A stretch of 64,000 bases of DNA from UBA7657 sp049652985 (GCA_049652985.1 JBASFK010000001.1:124001-188000), one strand, 5' to 3'; positions 25,600 through 34,290 are shown, counted from the stretch's first letter. Numbers and translations are program-made. Notes: generated by a model not told the origin, from the sequence alone.

Positions 25600-27144
25600 C
25601 TAAACCGCTATCGCCTTCGGACGCTTCCATTTCAGCCATGTCAGGATAATCAGGCGCGTAAAGCTGAGGGCGCAGAAATAAGACGTCGCCACGCCTATAC
25701 ACATCGTCACCGCGAAACCCTTGATCGGCCCCGTCCCGAACGAAAACAAAATCATCGCCGCGATAAGGGCCGTCAGGTTCGAGTCCGTAATCGTCGTCCG
25801 CGCGCGCTGGTAACCCGTATCGATCGCAGACATGATGCTCCGCCCCGCGCGCAGTTCTTCCTTAATCCGTTCGAACACCAGCACGTTACCGTCAATGGCA
25901 AGCCCCATCGTCAGCACGATCCCCGCGATACCGGGCAGCGTCAGCGTTGCCTGCAGCATCGACATCACCGCCAGGATAAGCAGCATGTTGATGATAATCC
26001 CGATCGACGCGAACACGCCGAATAATCCATAGACAAGGCACGCCATCGACACGACCAGCAGCAGGCCCACGAGACACGCCTTGCGCCCCGATTTCACCGA
26101 GTCCGAACCCAGCGTCGGCCCCACCGTGCGCTCCTCGATCACCTTCATCGGCGCGGGCAACGCGCCCGCCCGCAATAACAACGCCAAATCGTTCGCCGTC
26201 TTGACGGTAAAACCGCCGGAAATCTGTCCCTGCCCGCCGCAGATCGGCTCCTGGATCACCGGCGCGCTCAAAACTTCATTATCCAACACAATCGCAAACG
26301 GCTTCTGCACATGCTGACGCGTCACGTCGCAGAAACGCCGCGCGCCCGTATTATTCAGCCTGAATGAAATCACCGAGCGCCCGTTCTGGTCGAAACTCGG
26401 CTGCGCCGTCTCCAGCATGTCGCCCGTAATCATCGGCCTGCGCGCAACCGAAATCCTGCGCCCCGGCTCCTCCGCGAACGGCAGGCTCTTTGCCCCGCCC
26501 GTATCCGCCGTTTCGGGCACGAGATGAAACCCAAGCTTCGCTGTCGTGCCGATAATTGCTTTCAATTGTTCCGCGTTCGCACCCGGCGCCTGGATCAGCA
26601 GGCGGTTTTCGCCCTGGCGCTGGATGATCGGCTCGGTCGTACCAAGCTCGTCGATCCTGCGGCGGACAATTTCAATCGATTGCGAAATCGTCTGGTCATA
26701 GACGCTCTTGAGCGAAACTTCGTTCATGGTGGCTTCAATCGCCGCGCCATTCGTCTGGATATCAAGATTATTGTCCAGCTTGCGCAAAATCTTGCGCACT
26801 GCTTCCGTATCGCCTTCCTCACGCAGCGTCACGCGCACGCCCTGGGGCGCCGATCCGATAGAGCTGTAGCCGATTTTCGCCTCGCGCAGTTCCGTACGAA
26901 GGTCCTGCACCATCAGCTCGCCGCGCTCGCGGAAAACGCCGTCGACATCGACTTCATATAAAAGGTGCGCGCCGCCGCGTAAATCCAGCCCAAGATTCAC
27001 CGTCTTGCCGGGCATCCACGATGGCACATGCGCGTGCAGCCACGCCCGTGCCTCCGGCCCGGCCAGGTTCGGCAGGCTGTAGAGAACGCCCATCAGGGCC
27101 ACGGCAAGAATAAGAACGGCTTTCCAGCGCGGGATTGTCAGCAT
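25600..27144 (-). CDS. secD: protein translocase subunit SecD
   Basis: SecD forms the proton-driven export motor with SecF in the inner membrane. Evidence includes the first membrane segment near the N-terminus, the D1 motif GLDLRGGAHLLYEVD, and the P1 periplasmic head domain with NRLLIQAPGA. The carboxy half holds the RND-type membrane region with GLAIDGNVLVFERIKEE. Length is 514 residues, shorter than E. coli SecD (615) but normal for Alphaproteobacteria. It lies 6 bases after yajC and is clearly in the same operon. Confidence 0.97.
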   Translation of the reverse strand: MLTIPRWKAVLILAVALMGVLYSLPNLAGPEARAWLHAHVPSWMPGKTVNLGLDLRGGAHLLYEVDVDGVFRERGELMVQDLRTELREAKIGYSSIGSAPQGVRVTLREEGDTEAVRKILRKLDNNLDIQTNGAAIEATMNEVSLKSVYDQTISQSIEIVRRRIDELGTTEPIIQRQGENRLLIQAPGANAEQLKAIIGTTAKLGFHLVPETADTGGAKSLPFAEEPGRRISVARRPMITGDMLETAQPSFDQNGRSVISFRLNNTGARRFCDVTRQHVQKPFAIVLDNEVLSAPVIQEPICGGQGQISGGFTVKTANDLALLLRAGALPAPMKVIEERTVGPTLGSDSVKSGRKACLVGLLLVVSMACLVYGLFGVFASIGIIINMLLILAVMSMLQATLTLPGIAGIVLTMGLAIDGNVLVFERIKEELRAGRSIMSAIDTGYQRARTTITDSNLTALIAAMILFSFGTGPIKGFAVTMCIGVATSYFCALSFTRLIILTWLKWKRPKAIAV

Positions 27145-27150
27145 GGCAGG

Positions 27151-27537
27151 TTACTTTTTCACTTTTTGATCGTTGGCCGCCTTGGATTTGAGCGGCGCTT
27201 TCTGCCCCTGAAGGGAAGAGCGCAGCGCCGTGACTTTCACGCCGTTGCCTAAATCCACCAGCACCTCGTGGTCATCGACGATTTTTTCAATCGTGCCGAC
27301 AAACCCGCCGCCCGTGACGATCTTGTCACCTTTCTTGAGCTGCGAGAGCATCGTGCTGTGTTCTTTGAAGCGCCGCTGCTGCGGCAGGATCAGGAGCACA
27401 TAGAACATTACGACCAGAACAAGAATGAGGCCCATATTCCACATGAACGCCTCCATCGGCGATGGCGGCTCCGGCATCGTACCCACTGTCTGGGCAGCCG
27501 TATCGACGGCTGCGGCATAGGCTTTTGAAATCAGCAT
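27151..27537 (-). CDS. yajC: YajC, SecDF-associated subunit
   Basis: YajC is a single-pass membrane protein that joins SecD and SecF. The 128-residue protein has one membrane segment (MGLILVLVVMFYVLLIL) followed by PQQRRFKEHSTMLSQLKKGDKIVTGGG, the family block, and an IEKIVDDHEVLVDLGNGVKV beta domain. An Ala-rich extension of about 30 residues precedes the membrane helix, common in this class. AAGGAAACAGG lies before the ATG. It heads the yajC-secD-secF run. Confidence 0.96.
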   Translation of the reverse strand: MLISKAYAAAVDTAAQTVGTMPEPPSPMEAFMWNMGLILVLVVMFYVLLILPQQRRFKEHSTMLSQLKKGDKIVTGGGFVGTIEKIVDDHEVLVDLGNGVKVTALRSSLQGQKAPLKSKAANDQKVKK

Positions 27538-27621
27538 GGTCCTGTTTCCTTTACGAAATAACCAAAGACTCGGGGAACTATAAACACTTGGCTTTCAAAA
27601 ACAAGGGCTTGAAATCCTTTG

Positions 27622-27640
27622 TTTGCAGGCCAAAAGACGA
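27622..27640. repeat. 19-base match to the palindrome at 22.3 kb
   Basis: TTTGCAGGCCAAAAGACGA is identical to bases 22373-22391 in the right arm of the 146-bp palindrome. It lies between the start of yajC and the end of the DUF3592-like gene. Flanking bases do not match well, so it is either a decayed remnant of the same element or a shared short motif. Confidence 0.6.
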
Positions 27641-27647
27641 CGATTGA

Positions 27648-28094
27648 TCAGTAGTTGCGGCGGAGAAGTTTAAGAAAAACCCAAACGCCAACCATGAGAC
27701 CCACAAAAACCAGGATGAACGAAACCTGCCCCGCCAACCAGTCGCGACCGTACTGCGCGGCCAGCGCCCCCGGCAGCGGTATCAGCAACAGCACACCACT
27801 CATCAGCCCCATATAACCGTGCAGCCGCACATTCGGCGTATCGCCCATAGGCCGGTAGATCACGTTAAAAATCTCGCCGGGTTGTGGGTCGGAGAGAAAG
27901 TAACTCAGACGCATGATGCGCGAAACCCGGCGCGTTACCTTGCCGTCCTCCGTCTCGAAGGAAACCACGGGCTTTCCCTTCTCGAAATCCTGAATCGTTC
28001 CCGCTGTCACCTTGCCCTTGAAATACCACAGGCAGAAATCAAACAGCAGCCACCCGCCCGCCAGCGCCGCAACCGCCGATAAAATGACAGCCAT
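27648..28094 (-). CDS. DUF3592-like membrane protein
   Basis: The protein has 148 residues with an N-terminal membrane segment (VAALAGGWLLFDFCLWYF), a soluble beta-rich middle with PVVSFETEDGKVTRRVSR and YFLSDPQPGEIFNVIYRP, then two C-terminal membrane segments. The order and the PVVxFxTxDG/YxPxxP features resemble DUF3592 proteins. Function is unknown. It starts one base after the LysM/M23 stop, so it is co-transcribed with it, between pcm-nlpD-like genes and yajC. Confidence 0.65.
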   Translation of the reverse strand: MAVILSAVAALAGGWLLFDFCLWYFKGKVTAGTIQDFEKGKPVVSFETEDGKVTRRVSRIMRLSYFLSDPQPGEIFNVIYRPMGDTPNVRLHGYMGLMSGVLLLIPLPGALAAQYGRDWLAGQVSFILVFVGLMVGVWVFLKLLRRNY

Positions 28095-28095
28095 C

Positions 28096-29076
28096 TCAGC
28101 TCTCCAGGTACATCTTGGGATTCAGCGCCTCGGTGCCGCGCCGCACTTCGAAATGCAGTTGCGGCTTGTCGACCGAGCCAGAGCTGCCGACAGTCCCGAT
28201 CGTCTGCCCGCGCTTCACAATCTGCCCGCGCTTGATCAGCATATTGTCCATATGCGCATACGCCGTCATCCACCTGTCCTGGTGGCGGATAATGATCAGG
28301 TTGCCCGAAGCCTTCAGCTCGTTGCCCGCATAAACCACCACGCCGTTCTCCGCCGCGCGCACAGGCGTGCCCGGCGGCGCGGCGATATTAATCCCGTCAT
28401 TATGCAGCCCGTCTTTCTTCGGCCCGTAATTCGAAAGAATTTTGCCTTCGACCGGTTTTAGGAATTTGCTGGAAGTGCGCTTCGGCACCTGCGCGGTGAT
28501 CGGCGTTTTTTTGACCGGCGCTTCCGGCGCCCTGGAAATAACAATCGCTGGGGGCGCCAGCGTCTCGCGCTTGATCGGCGCCGGGTCGATATAGGGTGAA
28601 TTCTCCGGCGGGATGACACGCGCGGGCGGCACGGCAGCAGAAGCCATCTGCACCGGCACCGTTTCACGTGTTAATGTCGGCAGACGCACCACCTGCCCCG
28701 CCCTCAGCTTGTAAGGCGGCAATATGCGGTTCAGCCGTGCGATCTCCGACATATCGACGCTGAACATCCGCGAGACGACATATAAACTGTCGCCCCCGCG
28801 CGCGCGGTATTCACGCGGCGGTGGTAATCTCAATCTCTGTCCCGACACCAGGTCGAACGGCTCCGACAGGTTATTCGCGGCGGCGACATCGCGCATCGCC
28901 AGTTGATAACGCTGCGCTACGTCCCACAGCGTCTCCGCGCCGACGACCGTGTGAACGCCGACGCTGCCTTCCCCTTGCGTTGACCCATACAACGTCACGG
29001 GCGCGGGCGCCTGCGTTTTATTGCAGGCCGCCAGTCCCAGGGCACAAATGATCATCAAAGGGAGCAGTCGATTCAT
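28096..29076 (-). CDS. LysM/LytM lipoprotein, NlpD/DipM-like, degenerate peptidase
   Basis: Lipobox GLAAC (Cys18) is followed by two LysM peptidoglycan-binding repeats (about 41-85 and 90-133), a Pro-rich linker and an M23 domain (about 211-325). The zinc ligands are mostly lost. The canonical HxGxD reads NDGIN (226-230) and the C-terminal HxH reads QLH (306-308). That pattern is usual for NlpD, EnvC and DipM proteins, which activate amidases at the division site instead of cutting peptidoglycan. Length is 326 residues. It lies downstream of pcm, as nlpD does in many bacteria. Confidence 0.9.
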   Translation of the reverse strand: MNRLLPLMIICALGLAACNKTQAPAPVTLYGSTQGEGSVGVHTVVGAETLWDVAQRYQLAMRDVAAANNLSEPFDLVSGQRLRLPPPREYRARGGDSLYVVSRMFSVDMSEIARLNRILPPYKLRAGQVVRLPTLTRETVPVQMASAAVPPARVIPPENSPYIDPAPIKRETLAPPAIVISRAPEAPVKKTPITAQVPKRTSSKFLKPVEGKILSNYGPKKDGLHNDGINIAAPPGTPVRAAENGVVVYAGNELKASGNLIIIRHQDRWMTAYAHMDNMLIKRGQIVKRGQTIGTVGSSGSVDKPQLHFEVRRGTEALNPKMYLES

Positions 29077-29138
29077 CGACTCAACTATACACTCCCGCCA
29101 GCCTGTTGAAAATTGAGCGGTTTTAAGCCTGAAAATAC

Positions 29139-29813
29139 TTAAGCGGCATCAACATCGCCCGCGATATCGGGCAACAAGGGAACGAATCGCACGGGCATAA
29201 GGTCTTTAGCCGTAAAGCTGCCATCCGTCTCTTTTTTATAACACCGCAGCACCTGCTCGCCATTCTCACCGACGGGAATAACCATCAGCCCGCCGTCCTT
29301 CACTTGGTCCAGCAGCGCCTGCGGCGGCTTGCCACGCGCGGCGGCAGTGACGATGATTTTATCGAACGGCGCCTGGTCGACATTATTGATCCTCGGCCAG
29401 CCCTGCATCCCGTCCGCCGCAATCGCGGTGATATTCCGCAGCTTCAGTTCCTCGAAACGTTTCTCCGCGTCTTTCAGCAACGGCTTATGCCGCTCGATCG
29501 TATAAACCCGGCGGCACAGCTTCGACAAAATCGCGGTTTGATATCCGCACCCCGTGCCAATCTCCAGAACTTTATCCCGATCCGATAATTTCAGCGCCGC
29601 CGTCATCGCCGCCACGACAAAAGGCTGGCTGATCGTCTGGCCGCGGCCAATGGGCAGCGCGATATCGTCCCACGCCTGGTGCCTCACGGACTCCGGCACG
29701 AAGCGCTCGCGCGGCACCTTCTCCATCGCGCCCAGCACGCTCATATCCGTGATCCCCATCTTCCTCAGATGCATGATCAACCGCACGCGCTTGTTCATGT
29801 CTTGTGTGTTCAT
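29139..29813 (-). CDS. pcm: protein-L-isoaspartate O-methyltransferase
   Basis: This enzyme methylates isoaspartyl residues in aged proteins so they can return to aspartate. The SAM motif reads VLEIGTGCGYQTAILSKL, and the N-terminal block has VPRERFVPE and IGRGQTISQPFVVA, a family hallmark with the catalytic Ser/Thr region. Length is 224 residues. Its start overlaps the serS stop in ATGA. The serS-pcm-LysM order is the usual alphaproteobacterial cluster, but surE, often between serS and pcm, is absent here. Confidence 0.95.
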   Translation of the reverse strand: MNTQDMNKRVRLIMHLRKMGITDMSVLGAMEKVPRERFVPESVRHQAWDDIALPIGRGQTISQPFVVAAMTAALKLSDRDKVLEIGTGCGYQTAILSKLCRRVYTIERHKPLLKDAEKRFEELKLRNITAIAADGMQGWPRINNVDQAPFDKIIVTAAARGKPPQALLDQVKDGGLMVIPVGENGEQVLRCYKKETDGSFTAKDLMPVRFVPLLPDIAGDVDAA

Positions 29814-31087
29814 TTTTTCACGATCTTCGTGAGCCCACCCATATAGGGCTTCAGCACGTCCGGAACGAACACGCCGCCATCGCCCGGATCGTAATAATTC
29901 TCAATCACAGCGATCAGCGCACGGCCCACCGCAACGCCCGACCCATTTAATGTATGAACGAACCGCGTATCCTTGCCGCCCTTCGGCCTCGTCCGCGCAT
30001 TCATGCGCCGCGCCTGGAAATCCCCGCAGTTCGAGCAGCTCGAAATTTCCCTATAAGCATTCTGCCCCGGCAACCACACCTCGATGTCATACGTCTTGCG
30101 CGCACCAAAACCCGTATCACCCGAGCACAGCACCATCGTCCGCGTCGCCAGCCCCAGCTTCTTCAAAACCGTCTCCGCACATTCTGTCATGCGCTCATGC
30201 TCGGCATTTGAATCTTCGGGCCGCGTGATCGACACCATCTCGACTTTATAAAACTGATGCTGACGCAGCATCCCGCGCGTGTCTTTCCCCGCCGCACCCG
30301 CTTCCTGTCTGAAACACGGCGTAAAACTCGTATAGCGGCGCGGCAGCGTCTCCTCATCGACAATCATATCGGCAACAATATTCGTCATCGACACTTCTGA
30401 CGTCGGGATCAGCCAGTCGCCGCGCGTCGTCTTGAACTGATCGTCCGCGAATTTCGGCAACTGCCCGGTGCCGTACATTGTCTTGTCATTCACCAGCAGC
30501 GGCGCAGAAATCTCCGTATATCCATGCTCGCGCGTATGCGTATCCAGGAAAAACTGCGCCAGCGCCCGCTCCATCGTCGCAATTCCGCCGCTCAGCATCG
30601 TAAAGCGCGAACCCGACATCTTCGCCGCCGTCTCGAAATCCATCATCCCGAGCGCCACGCCGATATCGGCATGATCCTTCGCGGCATTATTACCCGTTTT
30701 CGGCGCGCCGTTCTTGCGCACTTCTTTATTGGCGCTTTCGTCTTTGCCGTCCGGCACATCGTCGGCGAGAATATTCGGCAGCGTTGAAAGAATTTGATTA
30801 AGTTTTTCAGCGACTACCTTTTCTTTTTCTTCCATCGCAGCCATAAGCTCTTTCATGAGCGTGACTTTTTCCATCTGCTCTTTGGCGTCACCACCAGCTT
30901 TTTTTATTTCCCCAATTTTTTGGGATTCTTCGTTCCGCCTAGCTTGTGAAGTTTGCAACTCCGTTAGCAGCGCCCGCCGCTCTTCATCCAGCTTCAGAAT
31001 CGCCGGGCTCTGGGCGGATAACCCCCTGCGCCCCATCGCCTTGTCAAAAGCTGCCGGGTTTTCGCGTATGGCGCGTATGTCGTGCAT
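29810..31087 (-). CDS. serS: seryl-tRNA synthetase
   Basis: SerS charges tRNA-Ser and tRNA-Sec with serine. The N-terminal long coiled-coil arm that grips the tRNA variable arm is visible at about 28-100. The class II core has TEISAPLLVN, motif 2 FRQEAGAAGKDTRGMLRQHQ and motif 3 NGSGVAVGRALIAVIENY. Length is 425 residues. A tRNA-Ser gene is also in this window, at 9.1 kb. It heads a leftward operon with pcm. Confidence 0.97.
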   Translation of the reverse strand: MHDIRAIRENPAAFDKAMGRRGLSAQSPAILKLDEERRALLTELQTSQARRNEESQKIGEIKKAGGDAKEQMEKVTLMKELMAAMEEKEKVVAEKLNQILSTLPNILADDVPDGKDESANKEVRKNGAPKTGNNAAKDHADIGVALGMMDFETAAKMSGSRFTMLSGGIATMERALAQFFLDTHTREHGYTEISAPLLVNDKTMYGTGQLPKFADDQFKTTRGDWLIPTSEVSMTNIVADMIVDEETLPRRYTSFTPCFRQEAGAAGKDTRGMLRQHQFYKVEMVSITRPEDSNAEHERMTECAETVLKKLGLATRTMVLCSGDTGFGARKTYDIEVWLPGQNAYREISSCSNCGDFQARRMNARTRPKGGKDTRFVHTLNGSGVAVGRALIAVIENYYDPGDGGVFVPDVLKPYMGGLTKIVKK

Positions 31088-31153
31088 AAAATCCTCTCAA
31101 ACCCAAATGGGATATAACTAAATCGGCCTTCATAATATGTCCTGCGCTGCAGC

Positions 31154-31182
31154 AAAACAAGCGCCCCGCCCTCGCTTGTTTT
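31154..31182. promoter_or_regulatory. 10-bp inverted repeat in divergent intergenic region
   Basis: AAAACAAGCG (31154-31163) and CGCTTGTTTT (31173-31182) form a perfect 10-bp stem with a 9-base C-rich loop. It lies between the divergent serS and amidohydrolase genes. It could be an operator, an RNA leader hairpin or a repeat; no T run of useful length follows on either strand. Confidence 0.4.
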
Positions 31183-31210
31183 GGCCCCCGCCGCGCCTTA
31201 AGATGGACTC

Positions 31211-32086
31211 ATGACGCCGCCATTCACCATCCTCGAACCCAAAACCGCCATCCCTCTGGTGTTCGACTCGCCCCACAGCGGCACGCACTACCCCGAAGAT
31301 TTCGAATTCGCCTGCAAGTTCGAGGATTTGCAAAAGGCCGAGGACAAATTCGTCGACGAGCTTTTCGCCTGCGCGCCTGAATATGGCGCTTCGCTCCTGC
31401 TCGCGAACTTCCCGCGCTCCTATATAGATGTGAACCGCCGCGAGGACGATATTGATCCCGTCATCCTCGCCGAGAGCTGGCCGTTCGGAAAAATAAATCC
31501 CTCGTCGCGCTCCGATGCCGGCATCGGCCTCATCCGCCGCCTCGTCCGTCCCGGCATCCCGGTCTATGATCAGCCCTTAAGCGTCGAGGACATCACCCGG
31601 CGCATCGAGAAATATTATAAGCCCTACCACGGCGCGCTCGAAAAACTGATCCAGGACGCGCACTACAATTTCGGCCAGGTCTGGCACGTCAACTGCCACT
31701 CCATGCCCGGCGCCAGCGCCCGCCCCAAACAACCCTCCAGCCTGATGGGCCGCCTGCCACGCGAGTCCGACTTTGTCCTCGGCGACCGCGACGGCACCTC
31801 TTGTGATCTCGACTTCACTCATGCCATGCGCGATTTCCTCAAGGGCCTCGGCTACACCGTCACCATCAACGACCCCTTCAAGGGCGTCGAACTCGTGCAC
31901 CGCTATTCCGCGCCCGCGCGCGGCCTCCACTCGCTACAGATCGAAATCAACAAGTCGCTTTACATGAACGAAAACACCAACAAAAAAACCGCCGACTTCG
32001 AAAATCTCCGCCTCGACATCGAAAGCTTCGTCGCCTTCTGCGCCGACTACGTCCAGTCCAACCTCATGGACGTCGCGGCCGATTAA
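31211..32086 (+). CDS. N-formylglutamate amidohydrolase family protein
   Basis: The 291-residue protein matches the FGase (HutG-type) fold. VFDSPHSGTHYPEDF near the N-terminus carries a likely zinc ligand His. YIDVNRREDDIDP and WHVNCHSMPG carry further metal or substrate residues, and LQIEINKSLYM is near the end. HutG removes formate from N-formylglutamate in histidine breakdown, but no other hut genes are nearby. Related family members deformylate or deaminate other amino-acid derivatives, so the substrate is open. Confidence 0.88.
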   Translation: MTPPFTILEPKTAIPLVFDSPHSGTHYPEDFEFACKFEDLQKAEDKFVDELFACAPEYGASLLLANFPRSYIDVNRREDDIDPVILAESWPFGKINPSSRSDAGIGLIRRLVRPGIPVYDQPLSVEDITRRIEKYYKPYHGALEKLIQDAHYNFGQVWHVNCHSMPGASARPKQPSSLMGRLPRESDFVLGDRDGTSCDLDFTHAMRDFLKGLGYTVTINDPFKGVELVHRYSAPARGLHSLQIEINKSLYMNENTNKKTADFENLRLDIESFVAFCADYVQSNLMDVAAD

Positions 32087-32168
32087 AGCCTCTGCTTTAT
32101 TGCCCCAGAAACAAATTGACATAACGGAAAAATCGTCTTAATTTGCCTGTGCTCTGGGAGGGCACGCT

Positions 32169-32855
32169 ATGATTACATGGTCCACATTATATGAAGGCTA
32201 CGCAGCAGAACGCCGCGCGCTGGGAACACCGGTTGAAAATGACGGGTTTCCGTCCGTCGTCATGCAATCGGACTCCTGTAAAATATTTTTCAACCTCGTC
32301 ACCGCATCTTCCGGGATGGTTGATGAAGCGCTTGTTGATTTTATCGGCCAGGATGAATCGCCGCTCAAAATTATTTATCTCCCCGCCATCAACCCGGCCA
32401 CAGGCTTGGGAGATCCTTGCGGAAGCTCGGATTATAATCTCGGCAAAGACAAACAATCCTACGAGAGCCAGATCCGTTCTCTTTACGAACGAAGACATCC
32501 CGAGATTAACCGGCTGACCGAGCACTTCCTGCGCACCGGGGGCATTACGCATGAACTCGACAATTATAAGTGCGTGCTGACCATACCGCGCTTTCAGAAT
32601 GGCCACAATGAAACCGACGACAAATGGAAAAAACGAACAGAAGAAGCTAGTCTGTATATCATAAAACTATTCGGGGACGTCGCCAGAGTCGTATCCGGAC
32701 CGTTCGAAAACGGCCGCATCGTTCTCATGTCGAAAAAACCTGGCACACTTAAGGATGAAGTCGAAAAAATATTCGGAATTACGCCCAGTGATCCCTTAGC
32801 GCTTCATCAAGATCATCCATCGCCGCATCAACACCTAAATCTTGCAGCGACGTAA
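32169..32855 (+). CDS. hypothetical protein (228 aa)
   Basis: I do not recognise this protein. It is soluble, without a signal peptide, and holds a hydrophobic strand pattern (KIIYLPAINPATG) and a central charged helix region. GGGAGG lies 9 bases before the ATG. The last 77 bases overlap the end of lipB on the opposite strand, an unusually long convergent overlap; the final His/Pro-rich residues (HQDHPSPHQHLNLAAT) are encoded there and may be a recent read-through extension. Confidence 0.65.
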   Translation: MITWSTLYEGYAAERRALGTPVENDGFPSVVMQSDSCKIFFNLVTASSGMVDEALVDFIGQDESPLKIIYLPAINPATGLGDPCGSSDYNLGKDKQSYESQIRSLYERRHPEINRLTEHFLRTGGITHELDNYKCVLTIPRFQNGHNETDDKWKKRTEEASLYIIKLFGDVARVVSGPFENGRIVLMSKKPGTLKDEVEKIFGITPSDPLALHQDHPSPHQHLNLAAT

Positions 32856-33387
32856 CGCCGTACTCCGAAATCCCGCACGGCACGATGCCTGAATAATGCG
32901 ACAAATCCGGGTTCACATTAATTGAAACACCGTGCAGCGTGATCCAGTGCCGCACCCGCACACCGATCGCCGCGATTTTCTTCTCGCCATCCGGCGTATT
33001 CACCCAGATTCCAATCCGCCCCTCGCGGCACACGCCATGCACGCCGAATTCCGCCAGCGCCCCGATCACCCAGTCCTGCAAATCGCAGACATATTTCTTG
33101 ATATCCGGCACCTTCTGCCGCTTCTTCAAATCCACCATCGCATAACCCACCCGCTGCCCCGGCCCGTGATAGGTATATTCACCGCCCCGCCCGGTCTGGT
33201 GCACCGGAAACCGCTTATCCAGCAAATCCGCCGCCTTCGCGCTCGTCCCGGCGGTATATAACGGCGGGTGCTCCAGCAGCCAGATACACTCCGGCTCCCG
33301 CCCCTCGTGAATGCCCGCCACGCGCTGGTCCATAAAACCCAGCGCCTCTTCATAAGCCACGGGCCTGTCTGACTTTTTCCACTCCAC
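32779..33387 (-). CDS. lipB: octanoyltransferase LipB
   Basis: LipB transfers octanoate from acyl carrier protein to lipoyl domains, the first step of protein lipoylation. Motifs include LLEHPPLYTAGTS, GRGGEYTYHGPGQRVGY, EGRIGIWV and the catalytic lysine region KIAAIGVRVRHW. The catalytic Cys is in GIVPCGI. Length is 202 residues, normal for Alphaproteobacteria. Its tail overlaps the 228-residue unknown gene. lipA is not in the window. Confidence 0.96.
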   Translation of the reverse strand: MEWKKSDRPVAYEEALGFMDQRVAGIHEGREPECIWLLEHPPLYTAGTSAKAADLLDKRFPVHQTGRGGEYTYHGPGQRVGYAMVDLKKRQKVPDIKKYVCDLQDWVIGALAEFGVHGVCREGRIGIWVNTPDGEKKIAAIGVRVRHWITLHGVSINVNPDLSHYSGIVPCGISEYGVTSLQDLGVDAAMDDLDEALRDHWA

Positions 33388-33399
33388 GGGGAAAATCCT

Positions 33400-33427
33400 T
33401 TGACTTTACGTAAGATAATGCTATGTA
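33400..33427 (+). promoter_or_regulatory. putative sigma70 promoter
   Basis: TTGACT and TATGTA are spaced by 16 bases, upstream of the 143-residue unknown gene. The spacer contains the 8-bp palindrome TTACGTAA (33406-33413). An inverted repeat GTAAGC/GCTTAC (33425-33430 and 33449-33454) follows and would fold in the leader just before the AGGAA ribosome site. Confidence 0.5.
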
Positions 33428-33467
33428 AGCGTCCGAAATTACTGAATAGCTTACAGGAATTAAAGCC

Positions 33468-33899
33468 ATGTCTCGCAAAACCGCCAGCAAATGTTTAAAG
33501 GACTTCGCCCGTTACGCTGTGAAACACGCAAAGTTTGGCGGAGATGATGAGCCTAAAGACCTTACAAAAGCATTCAACGGCAAGTTTTATTGCTTCGTGC
33601 CGCTGAACCCGGACAATGAGTGGACCGAGGCCGCCGCCCCTTTTCTGAAAGAAGACGGTGAATTACCCGCGCTTATCCGTGAGATTAACGATTCCATCAG
33701 AAGCCACCAGATCGGCTTCGGCGTAGGAATTTTCTTTGCCACCCCCGATGAAAACAGCCTGTGGCGCCGCCTCCTGAAGCATGCCCCCGGCGTTATCCCC
33801 GATGCCCCGGCCCCTGAAACAAAAACGGTTGAGGCGGCACGCCGCGTATCGCCTCAAATAGAGACTTTCCCCGAGCATACGCCGCCCGGACATGCATAG
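33468..33899 (+). CDS. hypothetical protein (143 aa)
   Basis: I do not recognise this protein. It is soluble, begins with a basic helix (ASKCLKDFARYAVKHAKF) and ends in a Pro-rich, probably disordered tail. A good AGGAA ribosome site and a plausible promoter lie upstream. The next small unknown gene starts 28 bases after the stop, so the two may be an operon. No cysteine pattern, membrane segment or signal peptide is seen. Confidence 0.6.
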   Translation: MSRKTASKCLKDFARYAVKHAKFGGDDEPKDLTKAFNGKFYCFVPLNPDNEWTEAAAPFLKEDGELPALIREINDSIRSHQIGFGVGIFFATPDENSLWRRLLKHAPGVIPDAPAPETKTVEAARRVSPQIETFPEHTPPGHA

Positions 33900-33927
33900 T
33901 AATCACACTCAGATATAAGGATATAAA

Positions 33928-34290
33928 ATGGACCATTTAACGACTAAACAAATTCGCGAGAAGCTGACCACCACTTTCGGCCGGCAAGCTTTCGAGAAAT
34001 TGAATGAGATGAAGCCCACGTGGGTCTATAGTGAGGGAAGAAATTCCGTTATTCTCGCGGCAGATATTGGAACAAGAGATATTAAAGGCGGATCCGTAAA
34101 TTTTATTGGCGTTAAATCGGCAAAAACCCTTGACGACGCGGTTAGTAAACTACTGATTTCGATTCAGGAAAAAGCCGTTAAACCTGATCAGCTGGTCGTG
34201 GTGAATGCAGGCACCTCCAACAAGAGGAAGAAATCTACTTACATTTACGATAAAGATTCCCTCAAATTCCTTCCTTACGAACCCGCCTGA
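33928..34290 (+). CDS. hypothetical protein (120 aa)
   Basis: I do not recognise this protein. It is basic, with a helical N-terminus (TTKQIREKLTTTFGRQAFEKL) and a probable beta domain ending SNKRKKSTYIYDKDSLKF. AAGGA lies 7 bases before the ATG. It follows another small unknown gene and precedes tRNA-Leu by 140 bases, with nothing else recognisable in between apart from a possible tRNA promoter. Confidence 0.6.
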   Translation: MDHLTTKQIREKLTTTFGRQAFEKLNEMKPTWVYSEGRNSVILAADIGTRDIKGGSVNFIGVKSAKTLDDAVSKLLISIQEKAVKPDQLVVVNAGTSNKRKKSTYIYDKDSLKFLPYEPA

